Below are positions 31,986 through 40,702 of a stretch of DNA of 43,029 nucleotides, in pieces (positions within the stretch are counted from its first letter, which is position 1; every line of letters begins with the position of its first letter). This DNA comes from a bacterium (GTDB taxonomy: Bacteria > Oederibacteriota > CAKKQC01). The notes under the pieces are model-generated. The model was not told the DNA's origin and searched no databases. It was given only the letters and a program-made list of their open reading frames with translations. The translations under genes and the position numbers were made by a program. The stretch spans positions 1 through 43,029 of the forward strand of contig CAKKQC010000014.1 in the NCBI GenBank assembly GCA_919901855.1, in the 5' to 3' direction.

Positions 31986-33519
31986 CTCCTCCCGGAGCCG
32001 GCCGGCGCAGGTCCAGGATGTACGAAAAGGGCACGCCGAACCGGTCGACGACCACGAGCGCCGGTCCCTCCGGCCGGGCGCCCCGGCAGGACAACCCCAT
32101 GAGCATGGCGACGAAGTCCGCCCGCGCGAGATCGTCGACCGCCTCGAACGCGCCGGGCAGGTCCGCCCGGAACGCGCGGTCGGCGCCGCAGGACGCGATC
32201 CGCCAGCGGCGCCCCGGGGGCGCTTCCGCCGCCAGCCGGGCCTCGAGGCGCGAAAGAGCCTCGGGGTACGAGTTCCCCCAGTAGTCGAGCTCGTAGTTGT
32301 ACAGCGCGCCCTTCAGGCCGCCCGCGAACGCGTTGTATTGCATGTACTGGTACGGGTGGATCCGGACCGCCACGACGAGATGCCAGCCGAGCCACGCCGC
32401 GAGCGCGCCCCATGCCGCGACCCGCACGGCGGCTGGTCGCAACGCGAGCCGGCCCGCGAACGCGGCCATCGCGGCCCCTCCGAGCACGGCGAGCGGGGGA
32501 AGGACGAAGAGCATGTGCCGCAGCCCGTTGTAGACGACCGACCGGCCCGCGATCACGAGGCCGACGGGCAGGAGGGCGGAGAGGATCACGAGGCCCCACC
32601 GGGTGGCGACCGCGCGGGACGGACGAGTCCCGCGCAGGAACGCGATGAGACATGCCACTAGCCCGCCGGCGAGCAGGAGCAGAAGCGGCTCGGGCAGCAT
32701 GACGAGGAGGTAACGCGGGAGGTAGCTCCAGGGCAGATCGGTGGCGGGGTACGACTCGCCGCGGAAGATGACCGCGAACTTGAGCGGCGCGTAGTGCATG
32801 AACTTCGTGAGCGCCTCGACGGGCCAGCTCAACGGCCGGAGCAGGGCATAGGGCCAGCAGAGGAGCATGACCATCCACGAAAGGGCGGCGGCGCCCGCGG
32901 CGGGCCCGGCCGCCCGCCGGATCCGGGGGTCGTCGGGACCGGCCGCGGGGCCGATTGTCGCGAGGGCGAGGTAGCCGAGCAGGAGGACGCCGCCGACCCT
33001 GACGCCCATCGTGAGGCCCATGACCACGCCCAGCATCGTGGCAAAACGAACGGACACGGCGGGCCACGCCGCCAGGAACCGGAGCAGGAGGGCGAGGCTC
33101 CAGACGTAGCCGGCGGCGAACGGGATATCCTTGGGGTTGTTGAACATGTGCCCCCACCAGACCGGCGTGAGGCTGAGCAGGGCCGCAGCCCAGAAGGCGG
33201 CCCCTTCCCCGGCCAGCGCCCTCGCGCAAGCCCACGCGCCCAAGATCCCGAGCCAGCCGACCACGGCGTTGAGCAGGTGGCGCGTGCGCCAGAGGCCGAG
33301 CGGGGAGGCGCTTCCGAGCACGGACGCGGGGGCGTCGAACGCAGCCCCATAGAGGTGCAGGTAGGGGTCGTCCGGCAGCTCGCGCCCCCCGGAGGCGTAG
33401 AACCGGGCCACCAGCTGGCCGTAATCGTTGTGATCGGGCTCGTCCCACGACACGCCGTAGTCGCGGACGACCAGCAGCTGTCCCAAGGCCAGCAGGGCGA
33501 AGAGGACGCGGGCGGACAT
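31963..33519 (-). CDS. GT-C type (family 39-like) membrane glycosyltransferase
   Basis: About 518 residues with ten to twelve hydrophobic helices and a C-terminal soluble part. The first loop VRDYGVSWDEPDHNDYGQLV carries the acidic pair expected in the catalytic loop of GT39/ArnT-like enzymes, which move a sugar from a lipid carrier to a target outside the inner membrane. MFNNPKDIPFAAGYVWSL and RSVVYNGLRHMLFVLPPL are further loops. The start is ATG 33519 or GTG 33543; the latter lies within the divergent promoter of the next gene. The target is unknown. Confidence 0.75.
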   Translation of the reverse strand: MSARVLFALLALGQLLVVRDYGVSWDEPDHNDYGQLVARFYASGGRELPDDPYLHLYGAAFDAPASVLGSASPLGLWRTRHLLNAVVGWLGILGAWACARALAGEGAAFWAAALLSLTPVWWGHMFNNPKDIPFAAGYVWSLALLLRFLAAWPAVSVRFATMLGVVMGLTMGVRVGGVLLLGYLALATIGPAAGPDDPRIRRAAGPAAGAAALSWMVMLLCWPYALLRPLSWPVEALTKFMHYAPLKFAVIFRGESYPATDLPWSYLPRYLLVMLPEPLLLLLAGGLVACLIAFLRGTRPSRAVATRWGLVILSALLPVGLVIAGRSVVYNGLRHMLFVLPPLAVLGGAAMAAFAGRLALRPAAVRVAAWGALAAWLGWHLVVAVRIHPYQYMQYNAFAGGLKGALYNYELDYWGNSYPEALSRLEARLAAEAPPGRRWRIASCGADRAFRADLPGAFEAVDDLARADFVAMLMGLSCRGARPEGPALVVVDRFGVPFSYILDLRRPAPGGVSPSKAR

Positions 33520-33543
33520 CCGGTAGGACACGGGTTCTTCCAC

Positions 33544-33549
33544 TATAAT
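33544..33549 (+). promoter_or_regulatory. -10 box of the ABC transporter operon
   Basis: A perfect TATAAT 6 bp before the ATG at 33556. It would start the message of the whole operon at its first codon. No TTGACA-like -35. Confidence 0.55.
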
Positions 33550-33555
33550 GGCCGC

Positions 33556-34509
33556 ATGTCGGGGGCCGCAGAGAGGCGCAGAACCGTGATGCCCGTCCGG
33601 GTTTCGTTGGCGATCCTGATGGCCGGCGGTCTCGCCGCCGGGGCAGTCGCCGACGCGCCCTCCGCCACCACCGCGTCCCAGCCCGCCGCAGCCCCGAACG
33701 CCCCGGGCGGGCAGATGACCCCCTCGTTTCTCAACGGGCGGGCGTGGGAGGACTTCCGCGCCGGCGAGTTCGGGGCGGCCACGCGGGGCTTCACCGAGGC
33801 CGTCGCCGCGGCTCCCCCGGGGACCTCAGACCACCTCCAGGCGCTCTACGGCCTCGGGATGACCTGGAATCTGCGGGGCCTCGGCCCCGACCCCGTGCTC
33901 GCGGCCAAGTGCTTCACGGAAGTCGTGACGCGCTCGCCCACGGGCGACGTCGCGGCCTGGTCCCAGCTCGCGCTCGCACGGATCAGGCATGCGGTCCCCG
34001 TCGGCACCGAGCCGGACTACGCCGCGGTCCGCAAGGCGTACCAGGAGGTCGTCACCAAGTTCCCGTTCCACCCCGCCGGCGAGGAGGCCTTCGTCTACCT
34101 CCAGTCGACGTGGGTGGCCACGCTCGACCCCAAGGACGCCGGGCAGGCGCTCGGGGCGCTGGAAGGCTTCATCAAGGACCACCCGGGCTCGAAGTTCCTG
34201 AGCGCCGCGTGGGCGCTCGTCGCCGAGTGCGCCGCCACCCTCGGGCGCCCGGACGATCGCCTCAAGGCCAAGATCGCGTCCCTCGAGGGCAAGGAGCTCG
34301 ATCCGACGAACCCGTATTCGGACAACGCCGCCCTCTACTGGGAAATCGCCACGATCGCGGAGTTCGAGGCCGGCGACTTCGCGGTGGCGCGCAAGTACTA
34401 CAAGGGCCTCGTGGACGACTATCCGCAGGACCAGCGCCGCTGGGGCGCGCGTCTCGCGCTCGAGCGCCTCGACTCGGTCGAGGCCAGGCTCCGGAAGGGC
34501 GGCAAGTGA
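33556..34509 (+). CDS. Secreted TPR-like protein heading the ABC operon
   Basis: A 317-residue protein with an N-terminal signal sequence (basic MPVRVSLAILMAGG, cleavage likely after VADA near 33). The mature part has helical repeats of TPR type (AWEDFRAGEFGAATRGFTEA, ALYGLGMTWNLRG, AYQEVVTKFPFHPAGEEAFV, YYKGLVDDYP) as found in outer-membrane or periplasmic scaffold proteins. Its stop overlaps the next start as TGATG. It may help bring substrate to the transporter or serve another envelope role. Longer frames upstream of 33556 lie in the divergent gene and are rejected. Confidence 0.8.
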   Translation: MSGAAERRRTVMPVRVSLAILMAGGLAAGAVADAPSATTASQPAAAPNAPGGQMTPSFLNGRAWEDFRAGEFGAATRGFTEAVAAAPPGTSDHLQALYGLGMTWNLRGLGPDPVLAAKCFTEVVTRSPTGDVAAWSQLALARIRHAVPVGTEPDYAAVRKAYQEVVTKFPFHPAGEEAFVYLQSTWVATLDPKDAGQALGALEGFIKDHPGSKFLSAAWALVAECAATLGRPDDRLKAKIASLEGKELDPTNPYSDNAALYWEIATIAEFEAGDFAVARKYYKGLVDDYPQDQRRWGARLALERLDSVEARLRKGGK

Positions 34510-36212
34510 TGGGCGACACGACGGCCCGGCTCAAGCGCTGGTTCCCGGTGTTCGTCATCGCGGCCGCGTTCGTCTGGGCCTGCGCGGTCATCGTCCTCCA
34601 CCGCACCGCGGAGGCGCCCGAGGGAACGATCGTGATCCGGGTCGGGCACTGGCAGTTGGAGACGAGCGTGCGGGAGGCCTTCGACACGCTGGCCAGGGAC
34701 TACCAGAAACTGCACCCGAACGTCCGGATCGTCCAGGACGCGATTCCCGAGACCACGTACGGCCAGTGGGTCACGACGAACCTCATGGGCGGCACGGCGC
34801 CGGACCTCATGGAGATCGGCATCGGCGTCACCGAGCCCCTGTGGATTTCGTACCAGCGCCGGTACTTCCACCCCCTGACCCAGTACACGGCGCGGCCCAA
34901 CCCCTACAACCGCGGCACCCCGCTCGAGAATACCCCGCTCCGGCAGACGTTCGCGGACGGGATGCGGTCGGCCTACATCGAGGCGCTGCAGGAGTACATG
35001 AAGATCAACCTCTCCCAGTTCGGGGTCCGGATCTTCTACAACAAGGGCCTGCTCAAGAAGCTGACCGGGCTGGACGAGGCGCCCCGCGACTACCACGGTT
35101 TCCTGGCGGCGTGCGAGGAGATCAAGAAGCACACGAACGCGGAGGGCAAGCATTTCGTCCCGATCGCGTGCTCGGGGTACCACTTCTGGATGTGGGAGAT
35201 GATGATGGCGGATCAGGTCACGTACCCGGCGCTCGCGCGCGCGGACTTCAACCGGGACGGGTACGTGGGCAACGACGAGAACTGGGTCGCGTTCAAGTCC
35301 GGCCGGCTCTCGTTCGACTTCCCCGCCTACCGGGCCCGGTTCAGGATGATCCGCCAGATTTCGGACGAGTTCCAGGTCGGATACACGGGGCTGACCCGGG
35401 ACGATGCGGTCCTCCTGTTCGCCCAGCAGAAGGCCGTGTTCATGCCCACGGGCACCTGGGACTCCCGGAGCCTCCAGGAGCAGGCCAAGGGGTCCTTCGA
35501 GGTCGGGCTCATGGAGTTCCCGCGGCCCACGGACCAGGACCCGGAGTACGGCGAGTTCATCAAGGGGCCCCTCTACGAGGTACCGTGGGTCGGCTTCCCG
35601 TTCGGGATCGTACGGACGAGCAAGCATCCGGACGTCGCCCTGGACTTCCTCCTCTTCCTCGCGAGCCAGCCGAACAACGAGAAGTTCAACCGGATCATCG
35701 GCTGGATCCCGAGCGTGGTCGGATGCACCATGGACCCGCTGCTCGAGGCGTTCAAACCCAAGCTCGAAGGCGTATACGGGGCCATGAACTTCGGGCTCGG
35801 CGGGGAAACCTGGGTCCGCTGGAGCCAGGACTACTCCCTCTTCCAGGTGAACCAGATCGACTACGACGAACTCGCCAAGCGCTTCGGCCCCTTCTATATC
35901 GAGAAGGGCCTCAAGGACTTCATGGAAGTGAACCGGGACTGGCGTCGCACGATCCGGACCGACGAGGAGTTCCTAGCCGGGATCCGGGCCAAAGCGCTCC
36001 TCGCCACGGGCGACGAAGCCGCCTCGCTCTGGATCAAGTACCGGTCGCTGACGGCCATGCGCCAGGTCCTGCCCGAGGTGACGCACGCCCGGCTCATGGC
36101 GCTCGTCACGAAGGGGCCGGATCCGAAGGCCGTGGGGCCGTACGAGCATTCCCCCGAGGTTCTGGACCGCGTCCGGGCCCGGCTCAAGGGCGGAAGGGTG
36201 CCAAAACGATGA
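34509..36212 (+). CDS. ABC transporter substrate-binding protein (sugar type, membrane-anchored)
   Basis: A 567-residue solute-binding protein of the MalE/UgpB class. Residues 11-33 are a hydrophobic helix (FPVFVIAAAFVWACAVIVLH) that could be a signal anchor; a C at 25 is not in a good lipobox. The mature part shows FDTLARDYQKLHPNVRIVQD, GGTAPDLMEIG, FYNKGLLKKLTG, ALLFAQQ-like LLFAQQKAVFMPTGTWDS and VPWVGFPFGIVRTSKHPD, typical of the fold. It is longer than usual (about 430) through insertions and a C-terminal extension. Start and stop overlap with both neighbours (TGATG, ATGA), placing it firmly in the operon with the fused permease. Confidence 0.9.
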   Translation: MGDTTARLKRWFPVFVIAAAFVWACAVIVLHRTAEAPEGTIVIRVGHWQLETSVREAFDTLARDYQKLHPNVRIVQDAIPETTYGQWVTTNLMGGTAPDLMEIGIGVTEPLWISYQRRYFHPLTQYTARPNPYNRGTPLENTPLRQTFADGMRSAYIEALQEYMKINLSQFGVRIFYNKGLLKKLTGLDEAPRDYHGFLAACEEIKKHTNAEGKHFVPIACSGYHFWMWEMMMADQVTYPALARADFNRDGYVGNDENWVAFKSGRLSFDFPAYRARFRMIRQISDEFQVGYTGLTRDDAVLLFAQQKAVFMPTGTWDSRSLQEQAKGSFEVGLMEFPRPTDQDPEYGEFIKGPLYEVPWVGFPFGIVRTSKHPDVALDFLLFLASQPNNEKFNRIIGWIPSVVGCTMDPLLEAFKPKLEGVYGAMNFGLGGETWVRWSQDYSLFQVNQIDYDELAKRFGPFYIEKGLKDFMEVNRDWRRTIRTDEEFLAGIRAKALLATGDEAASLWIKYRSLTAMRQVLPEVTHARLMALVTKGPDPKAVGPYEHSPEVLDRVRARLKGGRVPKR

Positions 36213-38344
36213 CCCCCAAGATCGTCACGTGGAAACAGGTCCGGCATCACTGGGAGATCTACCTGCTCGTGGTCCCGACCATGTTCCTGATCGGGCTCTT
36301 CCAGTACTACCCCGCCGCGAGTGGGGTCTACCACAGCCTGTTCCGTTGGAACGGCGCCGACATCTCCGAGTACGTGGGATGGCGGAACTTCGGGGACCTG
36401 CTGGGCTCGACCGAGTTCTGGGACTCCTTCCGGCTCGCGTTCATCATGGGCGCCTGGGCCATTCTCAAGCTGATCCCGCCGATCATCGTCGCGGTCTGCA
36501 TTCACCGGGTCGCGAGCGACCGGCTCCAGTTCCTGTACCGGGCCCTGTTCGTGATCCCCATGGTCATCCCCCCTCTCATCATCGCCCTGATCTGGAGGTC
36601 GTTCTTCTTCGAGGCCACCTCCGGTTACCTCAACCGGTTCCTCGAGGCCACCGGGCTCTTCGGCCTGCTCTGCCGGGCCGACCAGTGGTTCCACTGGGGC
36701 GGCATCTTCGTCGCGGGCGTCAAGCCCGCGTGGCTGGGAGACCCGCGGCTGATCATCACCTCGGTGGTCATATGGGGCTTTCCCTGGGTGGGCACGTTCG
36801 CCGTGCTCATGCACCTCGCCAAGCTCGGGGGCATCCCCAAGTCCTTCTACGAGGCCGGCGAGATCGAGGGAGCGAACTGGTGGACGAAGTTCACGAAGAT
36901 CGAGCTGCCCGCGATGGTGGGCTCGATCTACGTCGTCCTCGTCATCGAAATCATCAACACGATCCGGGATGCCGGCTCGATCCTGGCGCTCGTGGGCATC
37001 CAGGGCGGTCCCGGCGGCCGGGGCACGGTGCCTGCCCTGTTCATGCTCCGCAAGGCCTTCTTCGAGCAGGACATGGGCTACGCATGCGCGGTGGGGCTGG
37101 TCCTGACCGTCGTGGTCCTGAGCCTCCAGAAGTCGTTCACCGTGGCCATGGAGTGGGAGACGCAGCCGAAGACCAGCCGGATCGCGGTCCGCGTGTTCGG
37201 ACTCGCGGTGGGTGCCGTCATGCTGGCGTTCGGCCGGCTCGTCCCTCTCGGCTGGATCCTGCTCCTGGCCTCCTTCCCCTACCCCTTCGCCTACCGGCTC
37301 CTGCCCGGGGCCGTGCGCCGGCCGGCCGATCGTCTCCTGATCCGGCTGGGAATCATCCGGCTGCCGCCCTCCGTCATCGTCCAGCGCCGGGACCCCGGCG
37401 TGTACATCCCGCAGAAGACCGTCCGGCAGGCGGCCGCGGCCGCGGCGGCGGCCGCCCCGGGGGGAAGCGTCCCCGTGGCGGCGCCTTCGACCCTGACCGT
37501 CCCGGCGGCACCCCAGCCGCCCCCCGGCCGGATGGCGCGGCACCTGCTCGAGGGCGGCAAGCACGGATTCATCTGGTTCGTGCTCGCGTTCGCGTTCCTC
37601 CCCCTGTATCTGATGGCCATCGTCTCGCTGAAGACCAACCAGCAGTTCTACGAGGCCCCGGCCCGGCTCTCGCCGCCCCTGCACTGGGAGAACTTCACCG
37701 CCGCGTGGCGCATGATCGCCCCGACGGTCGCGAACTCCGTGTTCATCACGATCTCGGCGACCCTCATTACTATCTGGTTCTCGCTCTGGGCCTCGTATTT
37801 CTTCGCGCGGGTGAAGGCCCCGCTCACGAACTTCCTCTGGAACGCCATCCTGATCCTCATGATGCTCCCGACGATCGCGAACCTCGTCCCCCTGTTCCGG
37901 CTCCTCGGGGACCTCCAGCTTCTGAACACGCTTACCGCCCTCGTGGTCGTTTCGGCCAGCGGCGGCCAGGTCTACGCGATCTTCACGCTGAAGAACTTCA
38001 TCGCCGACATCCCCCAGGAGCTCTTCGACTCGGCCGAGGTGGATGGGGCAAACCACTTCGACCAGGTGCGCGTGATCGTGATCCCGCAGGCCGGCGCGAT
38101 CCTGGGCACCGTCGGCGTCATGCACTTCATCACCGAGTGGAACAACTTCCTCCTGCCCCTGATAGTCATGCGGGACCACGACCGGCTACCCGTGATGGTC
38201 CAGTTGCTCCGGATGTCGGGCGAATACCTCAAGTTCTGGGGGCCGCTGATGGCCGGCTACGCGCTCGCGAGCATCCCGATCATCATCCTGTTCCTGTTCA
38301 CCATGCGGCTATTCATGCGGGGCCTGACCGAGGGGATGCACTGA
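36209..38344 (+). CDS. Two ABC sugar permease domains (MalF- and MalG-like) in one polypeptide
   Basis: A 711-residue membrane protein. The first half (about 15-310) is MalF/UgpA-like, with the EAA loop EAGEIEGANWWTKFTKIELP near 215. A further pair of hydrophobic helices (about 325-365) and a soluble linker with a ten-alanine run and proline-rich end (about 400-445) follow. The second half (about 450-711) is MalG/UgpE-like, with the EAA loop DSAEVDGANHFDQVRVIVIP near 607. These two subunits are normally separate genes. The frame is continuous with no stop or shift between them. No ATPase gene is in the window, so a shared MsmX/MsmK-type ATPase elsewhere would be needed. The start ATG overlaps the previous stop (ATGA). 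Confidence 0.9.
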   Translation: MTPKIVTWKQVRHHWEIYLLVVPTMFLIGLFQYYPAASGVYHSLFRWNGADISEYVGWRNFGDLLGSTEFWDSFRLAFIMGAWAILKLIPPIIVAVCIHRVASDRLQFLYRALFVIPMVIPPLIIALIWRSFFFEATSGYLNRFLEATGLFGLLCRADQWFHWGGIFVAGVKPAWLGDPRLIITSVVIWGFPWVGTFAVLMHLAKLGGIPKSFYEAGEIEGANWWTKFTKIELPAMVGSIYVVLVIEIINTIRDAGSILALVGIQGGPGGRGTVPALFMLRKAFFEQDMGYACAVGLVLTVVVLSLQKSFTVAMEWETQPKTSRIAVRVFGLAVGAVMLAFGRLVPLGWILLLASFPYPFAYRLLPGAVRRPADRLLIRLGIIRLPPSVIVQRRDPGVYIPQKTVRQAAAAAAAAAPGGSVPVAAPSTLTVPAAPQPPPGRMARHLLEGGKHGFIWFVLAFAFLPLYLMAIVSLKTNQQFYEAPARLSPPLHWENFTAAWRMIAPTVANSVFITISATLITIWFSLWASYFFARVKAPLTNFLWNAILILMMLPTIANLVPLFRLLGDLQLLNTLTALVVVSASGGQVYAIFTLKNFIADIPQELFDSAEVDGANHFDQVRVIVIPQAGAILGTVGVMHFITEWNNFLLPLIVMRDHDRLPVMVQLLRMSGEYLKFWGPLMAGYALASIPIIILFLFTMRLFMRGLTEGMH

Positions 38345-40644
38345 CGCCAGGCCTGCCGGGCCTCGTCTTCGCCGGAACCCTCTTTTTCCTCTCCGGGTGT
38401 TCGGCGCTCGTCTACGAGATCCTGTGGATCCGCGAGTTCGGATTCCTGCTGGGGAACGCGACGGCGACGCTGTCCGCGGTGCTGGCGGCGTACATGGCCG
38501 GGCTGGCAGCCGGGAGTTGGACCGCGGCTCGGTGGTCCCGCCGGATCAAGCGGCCCCTCGCCGCCTACGGGGCGGCGGAACTCCTGATCGGCTTGGGCGG
38601 ACTCGCGGTCTACGCCATCCTCCGCGGCGCCGCCAACCACCTCGGACCCATCGGGCTCGACGAGGAGGGCGGCATCCTCCCCGCGCTCCAGCGGTTCGGC
38701 GTCGCCGGCGCGATCCTGCTGGTACCCACCGCGCTCATGGGCGCCACGCTCCCGCTTCTGGTCCGTCACCTCGCGACCGGTCCGGGGGGGACGACGGCGG
38801 CACCGGGCGTCACCGTGGGAGCGCTGTATGGGCTGAACACGTTCGGCGCCGCCGTGGGATGTTTCGGCGCCGGGTTCTTCCTGATCCGGCTCCTCGGCAC
38901 GGCGGCCACCAATCGGGTGGCGGTCTGCATGAACATCGCGATCGGGCTCGCCGCCTTGGTCGTTGGGTTACGACCCTCCGCCATCAGGCCCGTGCCGCCT
39001 CCCCCGGGTGCAGGCACGGCCTCTCCGCGAAGCCTCCCCTTCTTCCTCGGATTCTCCTGCTTCGCCTGCGGGGCCCTGAGCCTGTCGAACGAGGTCGTGT
39101 TCGGCCGATTGCTCGCCTGGCTCCTCGGCAACCGCGTCTACGCCTCCGCCATGATGCTCACGGCGTTCCTCCTCGGGATCGCGCTCGGCAGCCTCGCTGT
39201 CGGACGGCTCGCGGACCGGTGGCTGCGCCCCGACGGCGGCGGCCGCGAAATCGAACTGTTCTCCTGGTTCCAGGTCGTAGCCGGGCTCTCCGTGCTCGCG
39301 GCGCTTTGGTGGTTTCCCGACGTCCTCGCGTCCGCCCGGCGCGCCGAGGCCGCGGTCGGGTACGACCGCACGTGGACGATCGTGCGCATCCGCCTCGTCG
39401 AGGCCCTGGCCGTGGTGGCGGTGCCCGCGCTCATGTCCGGCGCGTGCTTCCCCCTCCTGGTCCGGGCGATCCACCGGGCGGGCGGCGAACTCGGGGCCTC
39501 GGCGGGCGCCGGCTACGCGCTGAACACCTTCGGGTGCATTCTCGGCTCGCTGGTCACGGGATTCTGGCTGATCCCCGTGCTGGGCACCTACGCGACCGCG
39601 GTCCTGATCGCGGTGGGCTCCATCCTCCTGGGCCACCGGGCATTGGCCGGCCCCTGGGAGGGACGCTCTCGAGGTCGCCGAATCGTCTCCGTCGCGGCCG
39701 TCGCCTCGCTAGCCGCGCTATCGGGAATCACGGCCCTCCGCCATCCCCGGTTCCCTTTCCCCCGCGAGCGGCTAACCCTGGTCTGGAGCCGCGAGGAGCC
39801 GGCGGCCCTGATCACGGTCTGGAAGGGCGGCCTGGGTTGGAACCTCTATGGCGACGACACTCCGCTCTCGTTCCCGATCGGCGAGCACTCGGCCGCGGTC
39901 CGCGTCCAACGCCTGCAGGCTTGGCTCCCCCTCCTCCTGCACCCGGACCCCCACCGGGTCCTCGTGGTCGGGCTCGGATTCGGCGTCACGACCGGGGCCT
40001 TCGCGGCCTCCGGCGTCCCCGGCTCCGTCGAGACCGTCGAGCTCTTCCGCGGCGTCGTCGAGTGCGCCTCGCTCTTCCGGGACAGCAACGGGGACCCGGC
40101 CCGGCTCCCGCGCTCGACCATGATCGTCGGCGACGGCCGCTACTACCTCCGGCACGGCGGCACGGGCTGGGACGTCATCACGTCGAACCTGACCGGCCCG
40201 GACCTCCCGGGCTCCGCGGCCCTGTACACGCGCGAGTACTTCGAGCTCGCACGATCGAAGCTCAACCCCGGCGGGATCTTCGTCGTGCATGCCTACGGCC
40301 CCGGGGAAGACGTGATCCTCCGGACGGTGGGGGCCGTCTTCCCGCACGTCACCGGGTGGCGCGGCTACCGCACCTCGCTCTACCTCATCGCGAGCATGGA
40401 ACCGGTGGCGCTCGACCGCGCCGCGTTCGACCGGAAGCTTGCGGCCTACCCGGCCCTCCGGGAGGCCCTGGCGGCCGGAGGCCTGCGGCGGTTCCGCGAC
40501 GTCGCCGCCCTCCGCGTCCTCGACGAGGCCGCGTTCCGCCGCGTCGCGGACCGCCCGGACCTGCCCGTCAACTCCGACGAGTTCCCCGTCCTCGAATACC
40601 GGATGACCGCGAACGCCCGCGACCTCTTCCATGCCCACTTTTAG
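38341..40644 (+). CDS. Multi-helix membrane protein fused to a spermidine-synthase-like domain, probable CTG start
   Basis: About 767 residues. The first 480 contain a dozen or more helices opening with LFFLSGCSALVYEILWIREF, the hallmark of fused transporter/spermidine synthase proteins; a second similar block begins at ACGALSLSNEVVFGRLLAWL. Residues 530-700 are a Rossmann methyl/aminopropyl-transferase-like domain (VLVVGLGFGVTTGAFA, TVELFRGVVEC, GDGRYYLRHG, DVITSNLTGPDLPGSAALYT). The frame has no ATG, GTG or TTG before the conserved first helix. A CTG at 38341 has GAGGGG at a 5-6 bp distance and overlaps the permease stop (CTGA), which makes it the best start. Substrate unknown. Confidence 0.85.
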   Translation: MTPGLPGLVFAGTLFFLSGCSALVYEILWIREFGFLLGNATATLSAVLAAYMAGLAAGSWTAARWSRRIKRPLAAYGAAELLIGLGGLAVYAILRGAANHLGPIGLDEEGGILPALQRFGVAGAILLVPTALMGATLPLLVRHLATGPGGTTAAPGVTVGALYGLNTFGAAVGCFGAGFFLIRLLGTAATNRVAVCMNIAIGLAALVVGLRPSAIRPVPPPPGAGTASPRSLPFFLGFSCFACGALSLSNEVVFGRLLAWLLGNRVYASAMMLTAFLLGIALGSLAVGRLADRWLRPDGGGREIELFSWFQVVAGLSVLAALWWFPDVLASARRAEAAVGYDRTWTIVRIRLVEALAVVAVPALMSGACFPLLVRAIHRAGGELGASAGAGYALNTFGCILGSLVTGFWLIPVLGTYATAVLIAVGSILLGHRALAGPWEGRSRGRRIVSVAAVASLAALSGITALRHPRFPFPRERLTLVWSREEPAALITVWKGGLGWNLYGDDTPLSFPIGEHSAAVRVQRLQAWLPLLLHPDPHRVLVVGLGFGVTTGAFAASGVPGSVETVELFRGVVECASLFRDSNGDPARLPRSTMIVGDGRYYLRHGGTGWDVITSNLTGPDLPGSAALYTREYFELARSKLNPGGIFVVHAYGPGEDVILRTVGAVFPHVTGWRGYRTSLYLIASMEPVALDRAAFDRKLAAYPALREALAAGGLRRFRDVAALRVLDEAAFRRVADRPDLPVNSDEFPVLEYRMTANARDLFHAHF

Positions 40645-40646
40645 AT

Positions 40647-40668
40647 GTCGTTGCGAAACCGCAACGAC
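40647..40668. terminator. Hairpin between the spermidine-synthase-like gene and capA
   Basis: GTCGTTGCG and CGCAACGAC form a 9-bp stem around AAAC, three bases after the stop codon. No T run follows, so termination may be partial. Confidence 0.5.
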
Positions 40669-40702
40669 CTCTGCAGGCAGTGGATGGATTCTTGGTTCTG
40701 CA

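Noticed and set aside
34766-38344. Very long frames running through several genes of the ABC operon (also 36229-40644 and 33744-36212)
   Set aside because: Their upstream parts are other-frame translations of the neighbouring genes; only the parts with family motifs are real.
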